Assembly: GCA_964412015.1 (NCBI GenBank)
Contig: CAYPMO010000001.1
Span: 248,001 to 312,000, forward strand
Direction: 5' to 3'
Origin: SZUA-318 sp964412015
GTDB lineage: Bacteria; Gemmatimonadota; Gemmatimonadetes; Longimicrobiales; Gaopeijiaceae
Length of the DNA: 64,000 bases
The notes under the pieces were generated by a model, which saw nothing but the letters and a program-made list of their open reading frames with translations, ran no database searches and was not told where the DNA came from. Both the position numbers and the translations under genes were made by a program. This document shows positions 24,257-33,042 of the stretch, in pieces (the stretch's first letter is position 1; each line of letters starts with the position of its first letter).

Positions 24257-25129
24257 CTATCCCGCCCGCCGCATCAGGGCGGAGCGCCACTCGCCGTCCT
24301 CCTCCACCTCCGCTACCCCGAACCCGCCGGCTTCCACCGCCTTCCGCACCTCGGGCCACTCGCTCTCGAGGATCCCGGACAGGATCAGCCAGCCTCCCGA
24401 CCGCACGACGGCGGCCAATCCTTCGAGAAGGAGCTTCAGCACGCCGGACTCGAGGTTGGCCACGACGCCGTCGCGGGGGCCGTAGGACGCGAGAAGCGCG
24501 GCGTCGACCCAACGCCGCTCCCAGCGGACCCGATCCGCGACGGTGTTGAGGGCGACGTTCTCGGCGAGCGCCTCGACCGCCAAGGAGTCGCCTTCGAGCG
24601 CCAGCACCTCGGCGCCGAGCCGGGCGGCCGCGATCGCGAGGATTCCGGAGCCCGCCCCCACGTCGAGGATCCGCTCCCCCGGAGCGACCGTGCGTTCCAG
24701 GAGCCTCAGACATCCGCGCGTCGTCCCGTGCTCGGCGGTACCGAACGCCATCCCCGGATCGATGACCACGACCAGGTCGCCCGGGTGTGGAGCCACGGGA
24801 TGCCACGTGGTGGTAACGACCAGGCGGCTGCCGATCCGTCTCGGCGCGAGCCCCTTCTTCCACGACTCGGCCCAGTCCTCGTGGTCTACCCAGCGCGTGC
24901 GGATCTCCACGGGCGCACCCCCGACCACATCCGCGAGAGTCGCCCTCGCCCGCTCGAGGAACGCGTCGGAGGCCGCGGGCTCCTCCAGGTACGTGAGGTA
25001 CCACCCCCCCGACTCCTGGACCGCCCGTCCGCCGAGCGCCAGGAGTCCCTCGGCCAGGAGGGGCTCCAGCTCCGTCGCGGACGGGCTACACGCGCCCAGC
25101 TCGAGCCACCGGCGACCCCCGGACCTCAT
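24257..25129 (-). CDS. prmA: Ribosomal protein L11 methyltransferase
   Basis: SAM-dependent methylase of ribosomal protein L11. It has 290 residues. Seen: WAESWKKGLAPRRIGSRLVV, IDPGMAFGTAEHGTTRGCL, ILDVGAGSGILAIAAARLGA (SAM motif I). In place of the usual N-I-L-x-x-P-L active-site motif it has VVANLESGVLKLLL, where the proline is lost. This may be a lineage variant or a change of substrate. The ATG at 25129 overlaps the dnaJ stop as ATGA, the frequent dnaJ-prmA pairing. Confidence 0.9.
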   Translation of the reverse strand: MRSGGRRWLELGACSPSATELEPLLAEGLLALGGRAVQESGGWYLTYLEEPAASDAFLERARATLADVVGGAPVEIRTRWVDHEDWAESWKKGLAPRRIGSRLVVTTTWHPVAPHPGDLVVVIDPGMAFGTAEHGTTRGCLRLLERTVAPGERILDVGAGSGILAIAAARLGAEVLALEGDSLAVEALAENVALNTVADRVRWERRWVDAALLASYGPRDGVVANLESGVLKLLLEGLAAVVRSGGWLILSGILESEWPEVRKAVEAGGFGVAEVEEDGEWRSALMRRAG

Positions 25130-26286
25130 CCGCCCGAGAAGGCCTCCTTCACCCGGGACCAGAATCCCTTGCGCGACTTCGGGTTCACGAACGACGGCGC
25201 CGGCGATTCGACCTCACGCAGGCGGCGGAGCGCTTCTTCCTGGGCCGGGGTGAGGTCCTCCGGCGTCCACACCGTGATGCGGACGATCTCGTCGCCGTGT
25301 CCATGTTCGTCGAGGCTGGGAAGCCCGAGGCCCCGCAGCCGGAGCAACTCGCCGCTCTGAACGCCGGCCGGGATCGTCACCCGCGCGGTGCCGTCCACGG
25401 TCGGCACGTCCACTTCGGCTCCCAGGGCCGCCTGGCCGAACGTGACCGGCAGGTCGTGGATGAGGTCGGACCCCTCCCGCACGAAGCGTGGATCCTCCTG
25501 CACGTCGAGCAGCACGACGAGATCCCCCCGCGGGCCTCCACGCGGCCCCACGCTGCCGCGGCCCCGCAGCGTGATGAAGTTCTCCGAGGTGACACCCGGC
25601 GGAACCTCGACCTCGACCTCCCGGTCCACCCGGGTCCGCCCTTCACCCCTGCATTTCGGGCAGACCTTCTCGATGACCTGTCCTTCGCCGCCGCACCGCC
25701 GACACGGCTGCACGCTGACGAACTGCCCGAAGACCGAGCGCTGCACGTGCCGTTCCTCGCCGGACCCGCCGCACACCGGGCACACGGTCGGCACCGACCC
25801 CGCCTCCGAGCCGGTCCCCCCGCACGCGTCGCATACGTCGAGGAGCGAGACTCTGAGCTTGCGCGTGGCCCCGTGCGCGACGTCGTGGAGGGTCAGGGGA
25901 AGGCGAAGTCGCACGGTCTGACCCTTGCGGCTGGCCATCCGCTGGGTTCGCGATCCGCTCATGCCGAACATGCCCTCGAGCCCGGAGAACCCCCCGAAGT
26001 CCCGCATGAAGACCTCGAGAGCGTCCGCGAAATCGAAGTGGGTGAATCCCCCCCGGCCCGCCCGGCCCCTCAAGCCCTGCTCGCCGTATCGGTCGTAGGT
26101 GGCGCGCTTCTCCGGATCCCGAAGGATCTCGTAAGCCTCCGTGACCTCCTTGAACCGCTCCTCGGCTTCCTTCGAGCCGCTGTTGCGGTCGGGGTGGTAG
26201 CGGAGGGCGAGCTGGCGGTACGCCTTCTTGATCTCCTCGGTATTCGCCGTGCGTGCGACGCCGAGGATCTCGTAGTAATCAGCCAT
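25126..26286 (-). CDS. dnaJ: Chaperone DnaJ
   Basis: Hsp40 co-chaperone that stimulates the DnaK ATPase. It has 386 residues. J domain at 1-70 with HPD at 31-33 (LRYHPDRNSG). A Gly/Phe-rich linker follows. The zinc-binding region holds four repeats: CDACGGTG, CPVCGGSG, CRRCGGEG and CPKCRGEG. C-terminal substrate-binding domains end the protein. It starts 19 bases after hrcA. grpE and dnaK, often found between hrcA and dnaJ, are missing from this cluster. Confidence 0.97.
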   Translation of the reverse strand: MADYYEILGVARTANTEEIKKAYRQLALRYHPDRNSGSKEAEERFKEVTEAYEILRDPEKRATYDRYGEQGLRGRAGRGGFTHFDFADALEVFMRDFGGFSGLEGMFGMSGSRTQRMASRKGQTVRLRLPLTLHDVAHGATRKLRVSLLDVCDACGGTGSEAGSVPTVCPVCGGSGEERHVQRSVFGQFVSVQPCRRCGGEGQVIEKVCPKCRGEGRTRVDREVEVEVPPGVTSENFITLRGRGSVGPRGGPRGDLVVLLDVQEDPRFVREGSDLIHDLPVTFGQAALGAEVDVPTVDGTARVTIPAGVQSGELLRLRGLGLPSLDEHGHGDEIVRITVWTPEDLTPAQEEALRRLREVESPAPSFVNPKSRKGFWSRVKEAFSGG

Positions 26287-26305
26287 GACGGTTGGGCAAA
26301 GGGAC

Positions 26306-27391
26306 TCAGGAACCGAGAACGCGCGTGACCATCGAGGACGTGTAGTCCACGATGGCGACGACCTTCTCGTACGGCATGCGGGTCGGGCCGATCACGCCGA
26401 TCACGCCCTTGAGACCCCCGACCTGGTACTCGGCGGTGACCAGCGTGAAGCCGGTCAGGACCTCGGCGTCGTTCTCGCAACCGATGGTGATCTGGAGCTG
26501 GCCGGCGTGACGGCGGCTCCCCACGGCCTGGGCGAGAAGGTCCCGCCGCTCGGTGAGCTCGATGAGCCCTTTGAGGCGCGTGCCGCTCTCGAACTCCGGC
26601 TGCGCCGCGAGGACGCTCGCGCTGCCCAGGTGGATGCGCGAGGCGTCCAGATCCTGGAGGCTGAAGAGCTCCGCTCCCGACTGCAGGAAGATGTTCAGGA
26701 GCTCCGCGGCCCCCGAATCCGACGGCTGCGCGTCGCGGAGGCGTTCGGGCAGCGTCCGCCGGATCTCGTACAGAGACAGCCCCGATAGCCGCTCGTTGAG
26801 CGCGACGGTCAGGTTCAGGAGCGCCTTGGGGGGCACTTCCACCGGAAGATCGACGTACACGGTCCTGACCACGCCGCCGCGGATGGTGGCGACCATCAGC
26901 ACCTTGTCCGACGAGACCTGGATCAGCTCCACGCGCTCGAGGATCGCGTCCTCCAGGCGGGGAGCGAGCGCGACGCCCAGCTCGTTCGAGAGCAGGCTGA
27001 GCGCCCGCACGGCCTGTCGGACCAACCGCTCGACCGCCGACGGCCAGGCCGCCCCCAGTTCCTGGACGAATTGCTGCTGCTCGGCCGCGGACAGACGCGA
27101 CGGTTCCATGAGCTGGTCCACGAAGAACCGGTAGGCCAGATCCGTGGGGACGCGCCCGGCGGAGGTGTGGGGGTGGACGAGATACCCTTTCGCCTCCAGG
27201 TCACTCATCGTGTTGCGCACCGTGGCAGGCGACACACCGAGATCGAAGCGGCGGGACACGGTACGGCTTCCCGCCGGCTCCGCCGTGTCCACGTACGTAC
27301 GGATGACCGCCTCCAGGACCTGCCGCTCCCTATCGCTGAGCTCGCCGCCCACCAGCGGTCGCTTATCCAAACCTGCCATGGCCTCGAACAT
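26306..27391 (-). CDS. hrcA: Heat-inducible transcription repressor HrcA
   Basis: Represses chaperone operons by binding CIRCE elements. About 361 residues. Winged helix near the N-terminus: LSDRERQVLEAVIRTYVDTA, SRTVSRRFDLGVSPATVRN and TMSDLEAKGYLVHPHTSAGR. A GAF-like dimerisation domain follows and the tail GLKGVIGVIGPTRMPYEKVV is diagnostic. Start uncertain: ATG at 27391 or 27379, or a GTG at 27421 overlapping hemW; none has a good ribosome-binding site. No CIRCE inverted repeat was seen in this window, so its targets lie elsewhere. Confidence 0.94.
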   Translation of the reverse strand: MFEAMAGLDKRPLVGGELSDRERQVLEAVIRTYVDTAEPAGSRTVSRRFDLGVSPATVRNTMSDLEAKGYLVHPHTSAGRVPTDLAYRFFVDQLMEPSRLSAAEQQQFVQELGAAWPSAVERLVRQAVRALSLLSNELGVALAPRLEDAILERVELIQVSSDKVLMVATIRGGVVRTVYVDLPVEVPPKALLNLTVALNERLSGLSLYEIRRTLPERLRDAQPSDSGAAELLNIFLQSGAELFSLQDLDASRIHLGSASVLAAQPEFESGTRLKGLIELTERRDLLAQAVGSRRHAGQLQITIGCENDAEVLTGFTLVTAEYQVGGLKGVIGVIGPTRMPYEKVVAIVDYTSSMVTRVLGS

Positions 27392-27411
27392 CGAAAACCC
27401 GCGGGAAAACC

Positions 27412-28554
27412 TCAAGCGCACGCACCGTCCAACTCGACGGCCAGGCGGTCCAGCAAGAGCCAGCCGGTCGGCGTGAGCCGAACGACCGAGCCGTCACGGA
27501 TTGCCGAGCGCTCGCGCTCCCAGGCGCCGATCATCCGCCGCGGGGCCCCACCGAGACCCTCCACCGACAGACCCGCGGACGTCCGCAGCCCGAGCCAGAT
27601 GCGCTCCAGCCGGACGGCACAGTCGTCCAACACCTCCCTTCCCTCCGTCGGGGACCGACCCTCACGGGCCACCCTGCTGTATTCGTCCCAGTCGCGGATG
27701 TTCCATCGCCGGACGGGAGGCAGGTAGCTGTGGGCCCCGTTCCCGAGACCCAGATACGGAGCGCCCGTCCAGTATACCCGATTGTGCCGCGAGGCGAACC
27801 CGGGGCGGGCGAAGTTGGACACCTCGTAGTGCTCGTAGCCGGCCTCGGCCAGCGTCTCGGCAGCCTGGAGGAATTCCTCCCGGTAGCGCTCCTCGTCGAC
27901 GGGCGGCTCCCGACCCTCTCGCACGGCGCGACCGAGCGGTGTTCCCGGCTCCACGGAGAGCCCATAGAGGCTGACGTGGGGCACATCGAGCGCCAGCGCG
28001 GCATCCAGGTCCGCGGCCCAGTCGCGCCCGACGTGCGCGGGCAGCCCGAAGATCAGGTCCACCGACAGGTTCTCGAAGCCGGCCCCGCGAGCCGTGCGCA
28101 CGGCGCGCCCCGGCCCCTCGGACCCGTGCAGGCGCCCCATCCATCGGAGAGCGGCATCGTGGAATGTCTGCACGCCCAGGCTCAGGCGGTTGACCCCGGC
28201 TTTTCGCCAGGACTTCGCCACGTCCGGAGTGAGGCTCTCCGGGTTGGCCTCCGCCGTCCATTCGAGCCCGGGATCGGTGAGCCGATCCGGACCCAGCACG
28301 CGGGCGAGCCCCGACATCGCGGACGGTCCGAGGAGCGAAGGCGTGCCCCCGCCGACGTAGAGCGTCTCGAGGCGAGGAGCCAGCGAGACGGCCTCCTCGG
28401 CCTCCACCGCCCGAAGCTCTCCCTCGAGCGCCGCGAGCCATCCCTCCACGTCGCCCGTGCGCCGCACCTGGACGGCGAAGTCGCAGTAGAAGCACCGGCG
28501 CACGCAGAAGGGCGCGTGCACGTAGACCGAGCGGATGGGCGCGGCCATCATCAT
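27412..28554 (-). CDS. hemW: Radical SAM heme chaperone HemW
   Basis: Coproporphyrinogen oxidase-like radical SAM protein thought to deliver heme to respiratory enzymes. It has 380 residues. Seen: YVHAPFCVRRCFYCDF with the CxxxCxxC cluster motif, LYVGGGTPSLL, EANPESLT, VNRLSLGVQTF, SVDLIFGLP and GLGNGAHSY. The first of three tandem ATG codons (28554) overlaps the dprA stop as ATGA and is taken as the start. The cysteine pattern is HemW-like rather than that of a true HemN. Confidence 0.95.
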   Translation of the reverse strand: MMMAAPIRSVYVHAPFCVRRCFYCDFAVQVRRTGDVEGWLAALEGELRAVEAEEAVSLAPRLETLYVGGGTPSLLGPSAMSGLARVLGPDRLTDPGLEWTAEANPESLTPDVAKSWRKAGVNRLSLGVQTFHDAALRWMGRLHGSEGPGRAVRTARGAGFENLSVDLIFGLPAHVGRDWAADLDAALALDVPHVSLYGLSVEPGTPLGRAVREGREPPVDEERYREEFLQAAETLAEAGYEHYEVSNFARPGFASRHNRVYWTGAPYLGLGNGAHSYLPPVRRWNIRDWDEYSRVAREGRSPTEGREVLDDCAVRLERIWLGLRTSAGLSVEGLGGAPRRMIGAWERERSAIRDGSVVRLTPTGWLLLDRLAVELDGACA

Positions 28555-29654
28555 CCTGCGCGGCGGAAGCGCAGCCCCGGGAGCCGTCGCACGCGTCCGT
28601 CGAGCTCCATGGCGGCGAGCAGGGCCAGGACCCGGCGCGCCGGCAGCCCGGTCGTCCGGGCGAGCTCGTCGGCCGACCGGTCCCCGCCCGCCAGCGCGGC
28701 CCACACGCCCGCATCAGGACCGCTCGGGGGGTTCGCGGCCGGTTCCTCCTCGGCCGGCCCGAGCACGGCATCCACGAACTCACGCACGGAAACCAGAGGC
28801 CGGGCACCGTCCACGAGCAGCGCGTTGCTGCCGACGCACGCCTCGTCGTCGATGGGGCCGGGGACCGCCCAGACCTCCACGCCCAGGTCCAGGGCATGGT
28901 CCACCGTGATGAGCGCCCCACTCCGCTCTCCGGCTTCCACCACGACGAGCGCCCGTGCGAGTGCGGCCAGGATGCGGTTACGCCTGGGGAAGTGGTGGGG
29001 AAGCGCGGGAGTCCCCGGCAGAAACTCACTCACGACGAGCCCGGTCTCCAGGATCCTCCGGAAGAGGGCCGCATGGACCGGCGGATAGGCACGATCGGCC
29101 CCGCAGCCGAGAACCGCCACCGTAGGTCCCTTGGCCTCCAACGCCCCATCGTGCGCCGCGCCGTCCACGCCCAGCGCCAACCCGCTCACGACCGGGACGC
29201 CTCTGCGAGCGATGGCGGCGCCAAGGCTCGACGCGACGCGCCTCGCGCGGGGTGTCGCGCGCCGCGCGCCCACGATCGTGATCCCCGGGACCGTCACGAG
29301 CCCGGCGTCGCCGCGCAGGAAGAGCACGGTCGGCGGGTCCGCGAGGTGACGTAGCACCCCAGGGTACGCGCGGTCGGAATGGAGCAGCGTCCGCATGCCG
29401 AGCCGCTCGGCACGCTTCAGGGCGTCCCGCACGCCCGCGACGAGCTCGCCCGAGCGCGCAGCTTCCGCCGCGGCATGCCCGACGCGCGCCTCCAGCAAGG
29501 AGAGGTCGGCCAGGACGGCCACCGCGGAGCCCGCGGCTCGAACCAGATCGTGCACGGTCCTCGGGCCCACCCCGGGAAGCGCGTCGAGCAGCAGGAGCGC
29601 CTCCAACTCTCGCCCGCGCCGTCCCGCCTGCGCCTCGTTCAGGGAGTCCACCAC
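28551..29654 (-). CDS. dprA: DNA-processing protein DprA
   Basis: Protects incoming single-stranded DNA and loads RecA during natural transformation. About 367 residues. The N-terminal helix-hairpin region (LLLDALPGVGPRTVHDLVRA) is followed by the Rossmann-like core with ITIVGARRATPRARRVASSL, VVSGLALGVDGAAHDGAL, HFPRRNRILAAL and AGERSGALITVDHALDLG. A winged-helix domain ends the protein. Start at one of two adjacent GTG codons (29654 or 29651) inside the end of obg, with GAGG 7 bases before the first; the overlap of 16 bases suggests coupling. Confidence 0.94.
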   Translation of the reverse strand: MVDSLNEAQAGRRGRELEALLLLDALPGVGPRTVHDLVRAAGSAVAVLADLSLLEARVGHAAAEAARSGELVAGVRDALKRAERLGMRTLLHSDRAYPGVLRHLADPPTVLFLRGDAGLVTVPGITIVGARRATPRARRVASSLGAAIARRGVPVVSGLALGVDGAAHDGALEAKGPTVAVLGCGADRAYPPVHAALFRRILETGLVVSEFLPGTPALPHHFPRRNRILAALARALVVVEAGERSGALITVDHALDLGVEVWAVPGPIDDEACVGSNALLVDGARPLVSVREFVDAVLGPAEEEPAANPPSGPDAGVWAALAGGDRSADELARTTGLPARRVLALLAAMELDGRVRRLPGLRFRRAG

Positions 29655-30679
29655 TCCTCGTCCTCGGACGCCTCCTCGTTCTCCGCACGCCCGACGGCCT
29701 TGCATTTCTCCCAGACAGCGTCGAGCAACTCGGAGATTCCCGAGCGCGCCACCGCCGACACGCCGAACACGCCGAAGGCGTGGGCCGCCTCCACACGTGG
29801 GAGCGGGTCCGAGCCGAGGAGGTCCGTCTTGGTGAGCACGACGCAGTGGGGCGTGCGCCCGAGCTCCGGCGAATAGGCCTCGAGCTCGCGGCGCAGGCTC
29901 TCGTACTCGGCCTGCGGGTCGGCGGCGTCCACGGGCACGAGCAATGCCAACGTGCGGGTGCGCTCGATGTGACGGAGGAACTGGTGGCCCAATCCCCTGC
30001 CCTCGTGCGCCCCTTCGATGATGCCCGGGATGTCGGCCATGACGAAGGTGCGGTAGCCGGGCAGCTTCACGACGCCGAGGCTCGGCGTGAGCGTGGTGAA
30101 CGGGTATTCCGCGACCTTCGGGCGTGCGGCGGACACGGACGCGAGCAACGTGGATTTCCCCGCGTTCGGTTGCCCGACCAGGCCGACGTCCGCGATGAGC
30201 TTGAGCTCGAGCAGGATGCGGCGCTGCTCCCCTTCCTCTCCAGGCTCCCATTTCCTCGGCGCCTGATTCGTGGAGGTCGAGAAGTGCGCGTTGCCCCTTC
30301 CTCCACGCCCACCCCTGGCCGCTACCAGCCTCTGGCCGCGCTCGAGCAGCTCGCCGAGCAGCTCACCCGTATCCGCGTCCTTGACCACGGTTCCGGGAGG
30401 GACGCGCAGCACCCTGTCCTCTCCGCTGCGGCCCGTGCGATCCGAGCCCTGCCCGTGCTGCCCGCGCGGGGCGTAGTAGTGCTTCCGATAGGAGAAGTCG
30501 AGGAGGGTCGCGAGGTTCCCGTCCACCTCGAGGACGACGTCACCGCCTTTCCCACCGTCGCCACCGGAGGGCCCTCCCCGCGGCACGAAGGTCTCACGGC
30601 GGAACGCCTCGGCTCCCGACCCACCCGCGCCCCCGCGCACCTCGATGATCGCGCGGTCCACGAAGATGCTCTCACCCAT
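29639..30679 (-). CDS. obg: GTPase Obg (CgtA)
   Basis: Essential GTPase in 50S ribosome assembly and stress signalling. It has 346 residues. Obg fold: FVDRAIIEVRGGAGGSGAEA, FRRETFVPRGGPSGGDGGKG, GSDRTGRSGEDRVLRVPPGT. G domain: VGLVGQPNAGKSTLL (G1), FTTLTPSLG (G2), MADIPGIIEGAHEGRGLGH (G3), LTKTDLL (G4). The acidic C-terminus (ASEDEEWWTP) overlaps dprA. rplU and rpmA, the usual upstream partners, are replaced here by a CMD-family gene whose stop overlaps the obg start by 8 bases. Confidence 0.97.
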   Translation of the reverse strand: MGESIFVDRAIIEVRGGAGGSGAEAFRRETFVPRGGPSGGDGGKGGDVVLEVDGNLATLLDFSYRKHYYAPRGQHGQGSDRTGRSGEDRVLRVPPGTVVKDADTGELLGELLERGQRLVAARGGRGGRGNAHFSTSTNQAPRKWEPGEEGEQRRILLELKLIADVGLVGQPNAGKSTLLASVSAARPKVAEYPFTTLTPSLGVVKLPGYRTFVMADIPGIIEGAHEGRGLGHQFLRHIERTRTLALLVPVDAADPQAEYESLRRELEAYSPELGRTPHCVVLTKTDLLGSDPLPRVEAAHAFGVFGVSAVARSGISELLDAVWEKCKAVGRAENEEASEDEEWWTP

Positions 30680-31301
30680 GGCGCTCGCCTCTCGCCCTCA
30701 CCGACGCCCAGATCTCCCCGGCCCGCGCGCGGGCCTCGCGCTCGCTCACCGCGTCGGCCAACTCGAGGGCCCTGCCGACCTCGGCCTCCGACGCCCCGGC
30801 GTTGAGCGCTCCGCGGAGGTGCGAATAGAGCTGGCGGGGTGCGTCCAACGTCGCGAGCAGCGCCACGATGCAGAGCTCGCGCGTGGCCAGCGGCAGACCC
30901 GGCCGCCCCAACACCTTCCCGTAGCCTTCGCTCACCATCCAGCGCTCCATGTCGGGGTGCAACCGCCGTACGTTCGCCCGGAGGCCTTCGTACTGACCGC
31001 CATATACGTCCCGGCACACGGCAGCGCCGCGCTCGTCCCACGGCCCCGGGTCCGCGGCTTCCTCGGGGGCCGGGACACACGATACCTCGCGCCACCGCGC
31101 GAACGCATTGAGCGCGGCGGGATACCCCAGGAAGAGGTAGCTCTGGAGCAACGCCTCCTCGACCTCCGCCGCCAGGGCCTGGACCGCGGCGAGACGCAGC
31201 GCGGCATCCAACGCCTGAGGGCTGCGGGAGGCCAACGCGGCGGAGAGCGCCACGAGCGCCTCGGTCGAGGGAGACAGCGGGGATGTCATGTCCTCGATCA
31301 T
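30672..31301 (-). CDS. Carboxymuconolactone decarboxylase (CMD/AhpD-like) family protein
   Basis: A 209-residue helical protein. The C-terminal half carries the CMD core, LPLATRELCIVALLATLDAP followed by RQLYSHLRGALNAGASEAEV, which normally includes the alkylhydroperoxidase CxxC in AhpD. Here only one cysteine (RELC) is present, so a peroxidase role is unlikely. An N-terminal region (EEALLQSYLFLGYPAALNAF) resembles a first CMD repeat, giving a tandem arrangement. Function unknown. It is coupled to obg by an 8-base overlap and follows the S41 protease gene by 69 bases. Start ATG at 31301 or 31289. Confidence 0.8.
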   Translation of the reverse strand: MIEDMTSPLSPSTEALVALSAALASRSPQALDAALRLAAVQALAAEVEEALLQSYLFLGYPAALNAFARWREVSCVPAPEEAADPGPWDERGAAVCRDVYGGQYEGLRANVRRLHPDMERWMVSEGYGKVLGRPGLPLATRELCIVALLATLDAPRQLYSHLRGALNAGASEAEVGRALELADAVSEREARARAGEIWASVRARGERHG

Positions 31302-31370
31302 GTTGGGAAAGAAAACAGACCGCGCGGGTCGGGGACATGCTCCGCCGGGACGCCGTGGCGTCCGGGCGCC

Positions 31371-33017
31371 TCAGGACCCTGAACCGGCCTGCGCGTCGGC
31401 GATCTCCACCGGCACCTGAGCCGCGGTGGCCGCGAGGAGCTCCTCCACCGAGGAAGCCCCGCGCAGCAACTCCACGGCCCGAGCCAGTTGGGCATCGTGT
31501 TTCCGCTGGTGGAGGAAGAGGCCCCGATCCCCCCACGCCTGGTTCGCGATCTCCCGCTCGAGCTGATACGCCACGAACCGCCGGGCCTTCCAGAACTGCT
31601 CGGCGTCCGCCTCGACGCCCGACTCCGGAAGCGCGTGGAGGAACTGCGTCAGGCTGGCGTCGGTGATGTCGAATCCCGGACGGATCTCCGGACCGGATCC
31701 GACGAACCGCACCGCGAAGTTGAACATCGCGACCTGGAAGTCGCCCGCCTGGCGGAACAGCACGCGCGCCGCGCGCTCCTCCTCGGGCGACAGGACCTCC
31801 GGCGTGACGAACACGTCCGGTGCGATCCCGCCCCCACCGAACAGTGTCCTCCCTCCGACCGACGTGTACGTGGGCCTCCCCTCCAGGTCGGCGCCGACCG
31901 CGAACTGGCCGTCGAGCGACAGCGCCTCGGTGCCCTGCCGGTGGAAACGCACCTCCGGGTCCTTGTTGATCGAGCGTCCCACGGGCGTATACCACCTCGC
32001 GGTGGTGAGCCTGAGGACATTGCCCCCGGAGAGCCGGTAGAGGCTCTGGACGAGGCCCTTGCCGAACGTGCTCTCGCCCAGGACGAGCGCGCGATCGTTG
32101 TCCTGGAGAGCGCCCGCCACGATCTCGGAAGCCGAGGCGCTTCCCCCATCCACGAGCACGACGATCGGGATGCCGGCGTACCGATCTTCCTTCGATGCCT
32201 TGTAGACGGCGTTCTGCTCGGGGGCTCGCCCGCGGGTCTCGACGATCGCGCTGCCCGGCTCGAGGAAGAGGTCCGAGACCTCGATCCCCTGGTCCAGGAC
32301 GCCGCCGGGATTGCCGCGCAGGTCCAGGACGAGCCGACGGAGGCCCTCCTCCTTCAGCGAATCCAGCGTGGAGGCGAGCTCATCGGACGACGACTCCAGG
32401 ACGCTTCGGAGCGGCACGTATCCGATCCCGTCCTCCAGCATCACCGCGAAGGGAACCGCGCGGAGCCGGATCTCCTCCCGCGTGAGTGTGAACGGGATCG
32501 GCTCCTCGATCCCCGGACGGAGCATGCGCACCGACACGGAGGTCCCCGGCTCGCCGCGCAGGAGGGCCACGGCCTGATCCACGCTCATCGTGTCGGCCAC
32601 CACGCCCGCCACCTCGTAGAACTGGTCGCCCGCCCTGATGCCGGCCCGGGCCCCCGGCGTGCCGGGCATCGGGCTCACGACCGTCACCCAGCCGTTGCGC
32701 TCGGTGACCTCCAGGCCGACGCCGCCGTAGTCGCCCTCGATGCCCTGGATGCGGAGGTTCTCGTAGTCCGCGGCCGCGAGGAAGCTCGAATAGGGGTCGT
32801 CGAGCTCGTCGAGGATCCCGTCGATGGCGGAGTCGTAAAGGCGTCCGCGCTCCACCTCCTCCACGTAGCTCGCCTGGACGCGGTCCACGACCTCCTGGAA
32901 GAGGCGAACCTTGACGTACACGTTCTCGCCGCGGTCCACGCCCCGCTGCAGGAACCATCCGCCGGTGATGGCCGCGAGAACCACCACGGCCATGGGCGCC
33001 ACCAGGCTTCTCCGCAT
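31371..33017 (-). CDS. S41 family C-terminal processing peptidase (Ctp/Prc)
   Basis: A periplasmic serine protease anchored by an N-terminal hydrophobic segment (LVAPMAVVVLAAITGGWFL). It has 548 residues. N-terminal helices (LYDSAIDGILDELDDPYSSF) lead to a PDZ domain (GGVGLEVTERNGWVTVVSPM, GIRAGDQFYEVAG) and the peptidase core. The catalytic serine lies in GGSASASEIVAGALQD and the lysine in STFGKGLVQ. The C-terminal 150 residues are an extra region not needed in short family members. The ATG at 33017 has AGGGG six bases upstream. It follows tmk by 25 bases. Confidence 0.95.
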   Translation of the reverse strand: MRRSLVAPMAVVVLAAITGGWFLQRGVDRGENVYVKVRLFQEVVDRVQASYVEEVERGRLYDSAIDGILDELDDPYSSFLAAADYENLRIQGIEGDYGGVGLEVTERNGWVTVVSPMPGTPGARAGIRAGDQFYEVAGVVADTMSVDQAVALLRGEPGTSVSVRMLRPGIEEPIPFTLTREEIRLRAVPFAVMLEDGIGYVPLRSVLESSSDELASTLDSLKEEGLRRLVLDLRGNPGGVLDQGIEVSDLFLEPGSAIVETRGRAPEQNAVYKASKEDRYAGIPIVVLVDGGSASASEIVAGALQDNDRALVLGESTFGKGLVQSLYRLSGGNVLRLTTARWYTPVGRSINKDPEVRFHRQGTEALSLDGQFAVGADLEGRPTYTSVGGRTLFGGGGIAPDVFVTPEVLSPEEERAARVLFRQAGDFQVAMFNFAVRFVGSGPEIRPGFDITDASLTQFLHALPESGVEADAEQFWKARRFVAYQLEREIANQAWGDRGLFLHQRKHDAQLARAVELLRGASSVEELLAATAAQVPVEIADAQAGSGS

Positions 33018-33042
33018 GATCATCCCCTTCACTCGCCCTCGC

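Noticed and set aside
30672..31301. AhpD-type peroxidase function for the CMD protein
   Set aside because: The CxxC needed for peroxidase activity is missing.
31348..31363. Short hairpin (GGACGC/GCGTCC) after the S41 protease gene as a terminator
   Set aside because: Only a 6-bp stem and no U-run directly after it; likely chance in GC-rich DNA.
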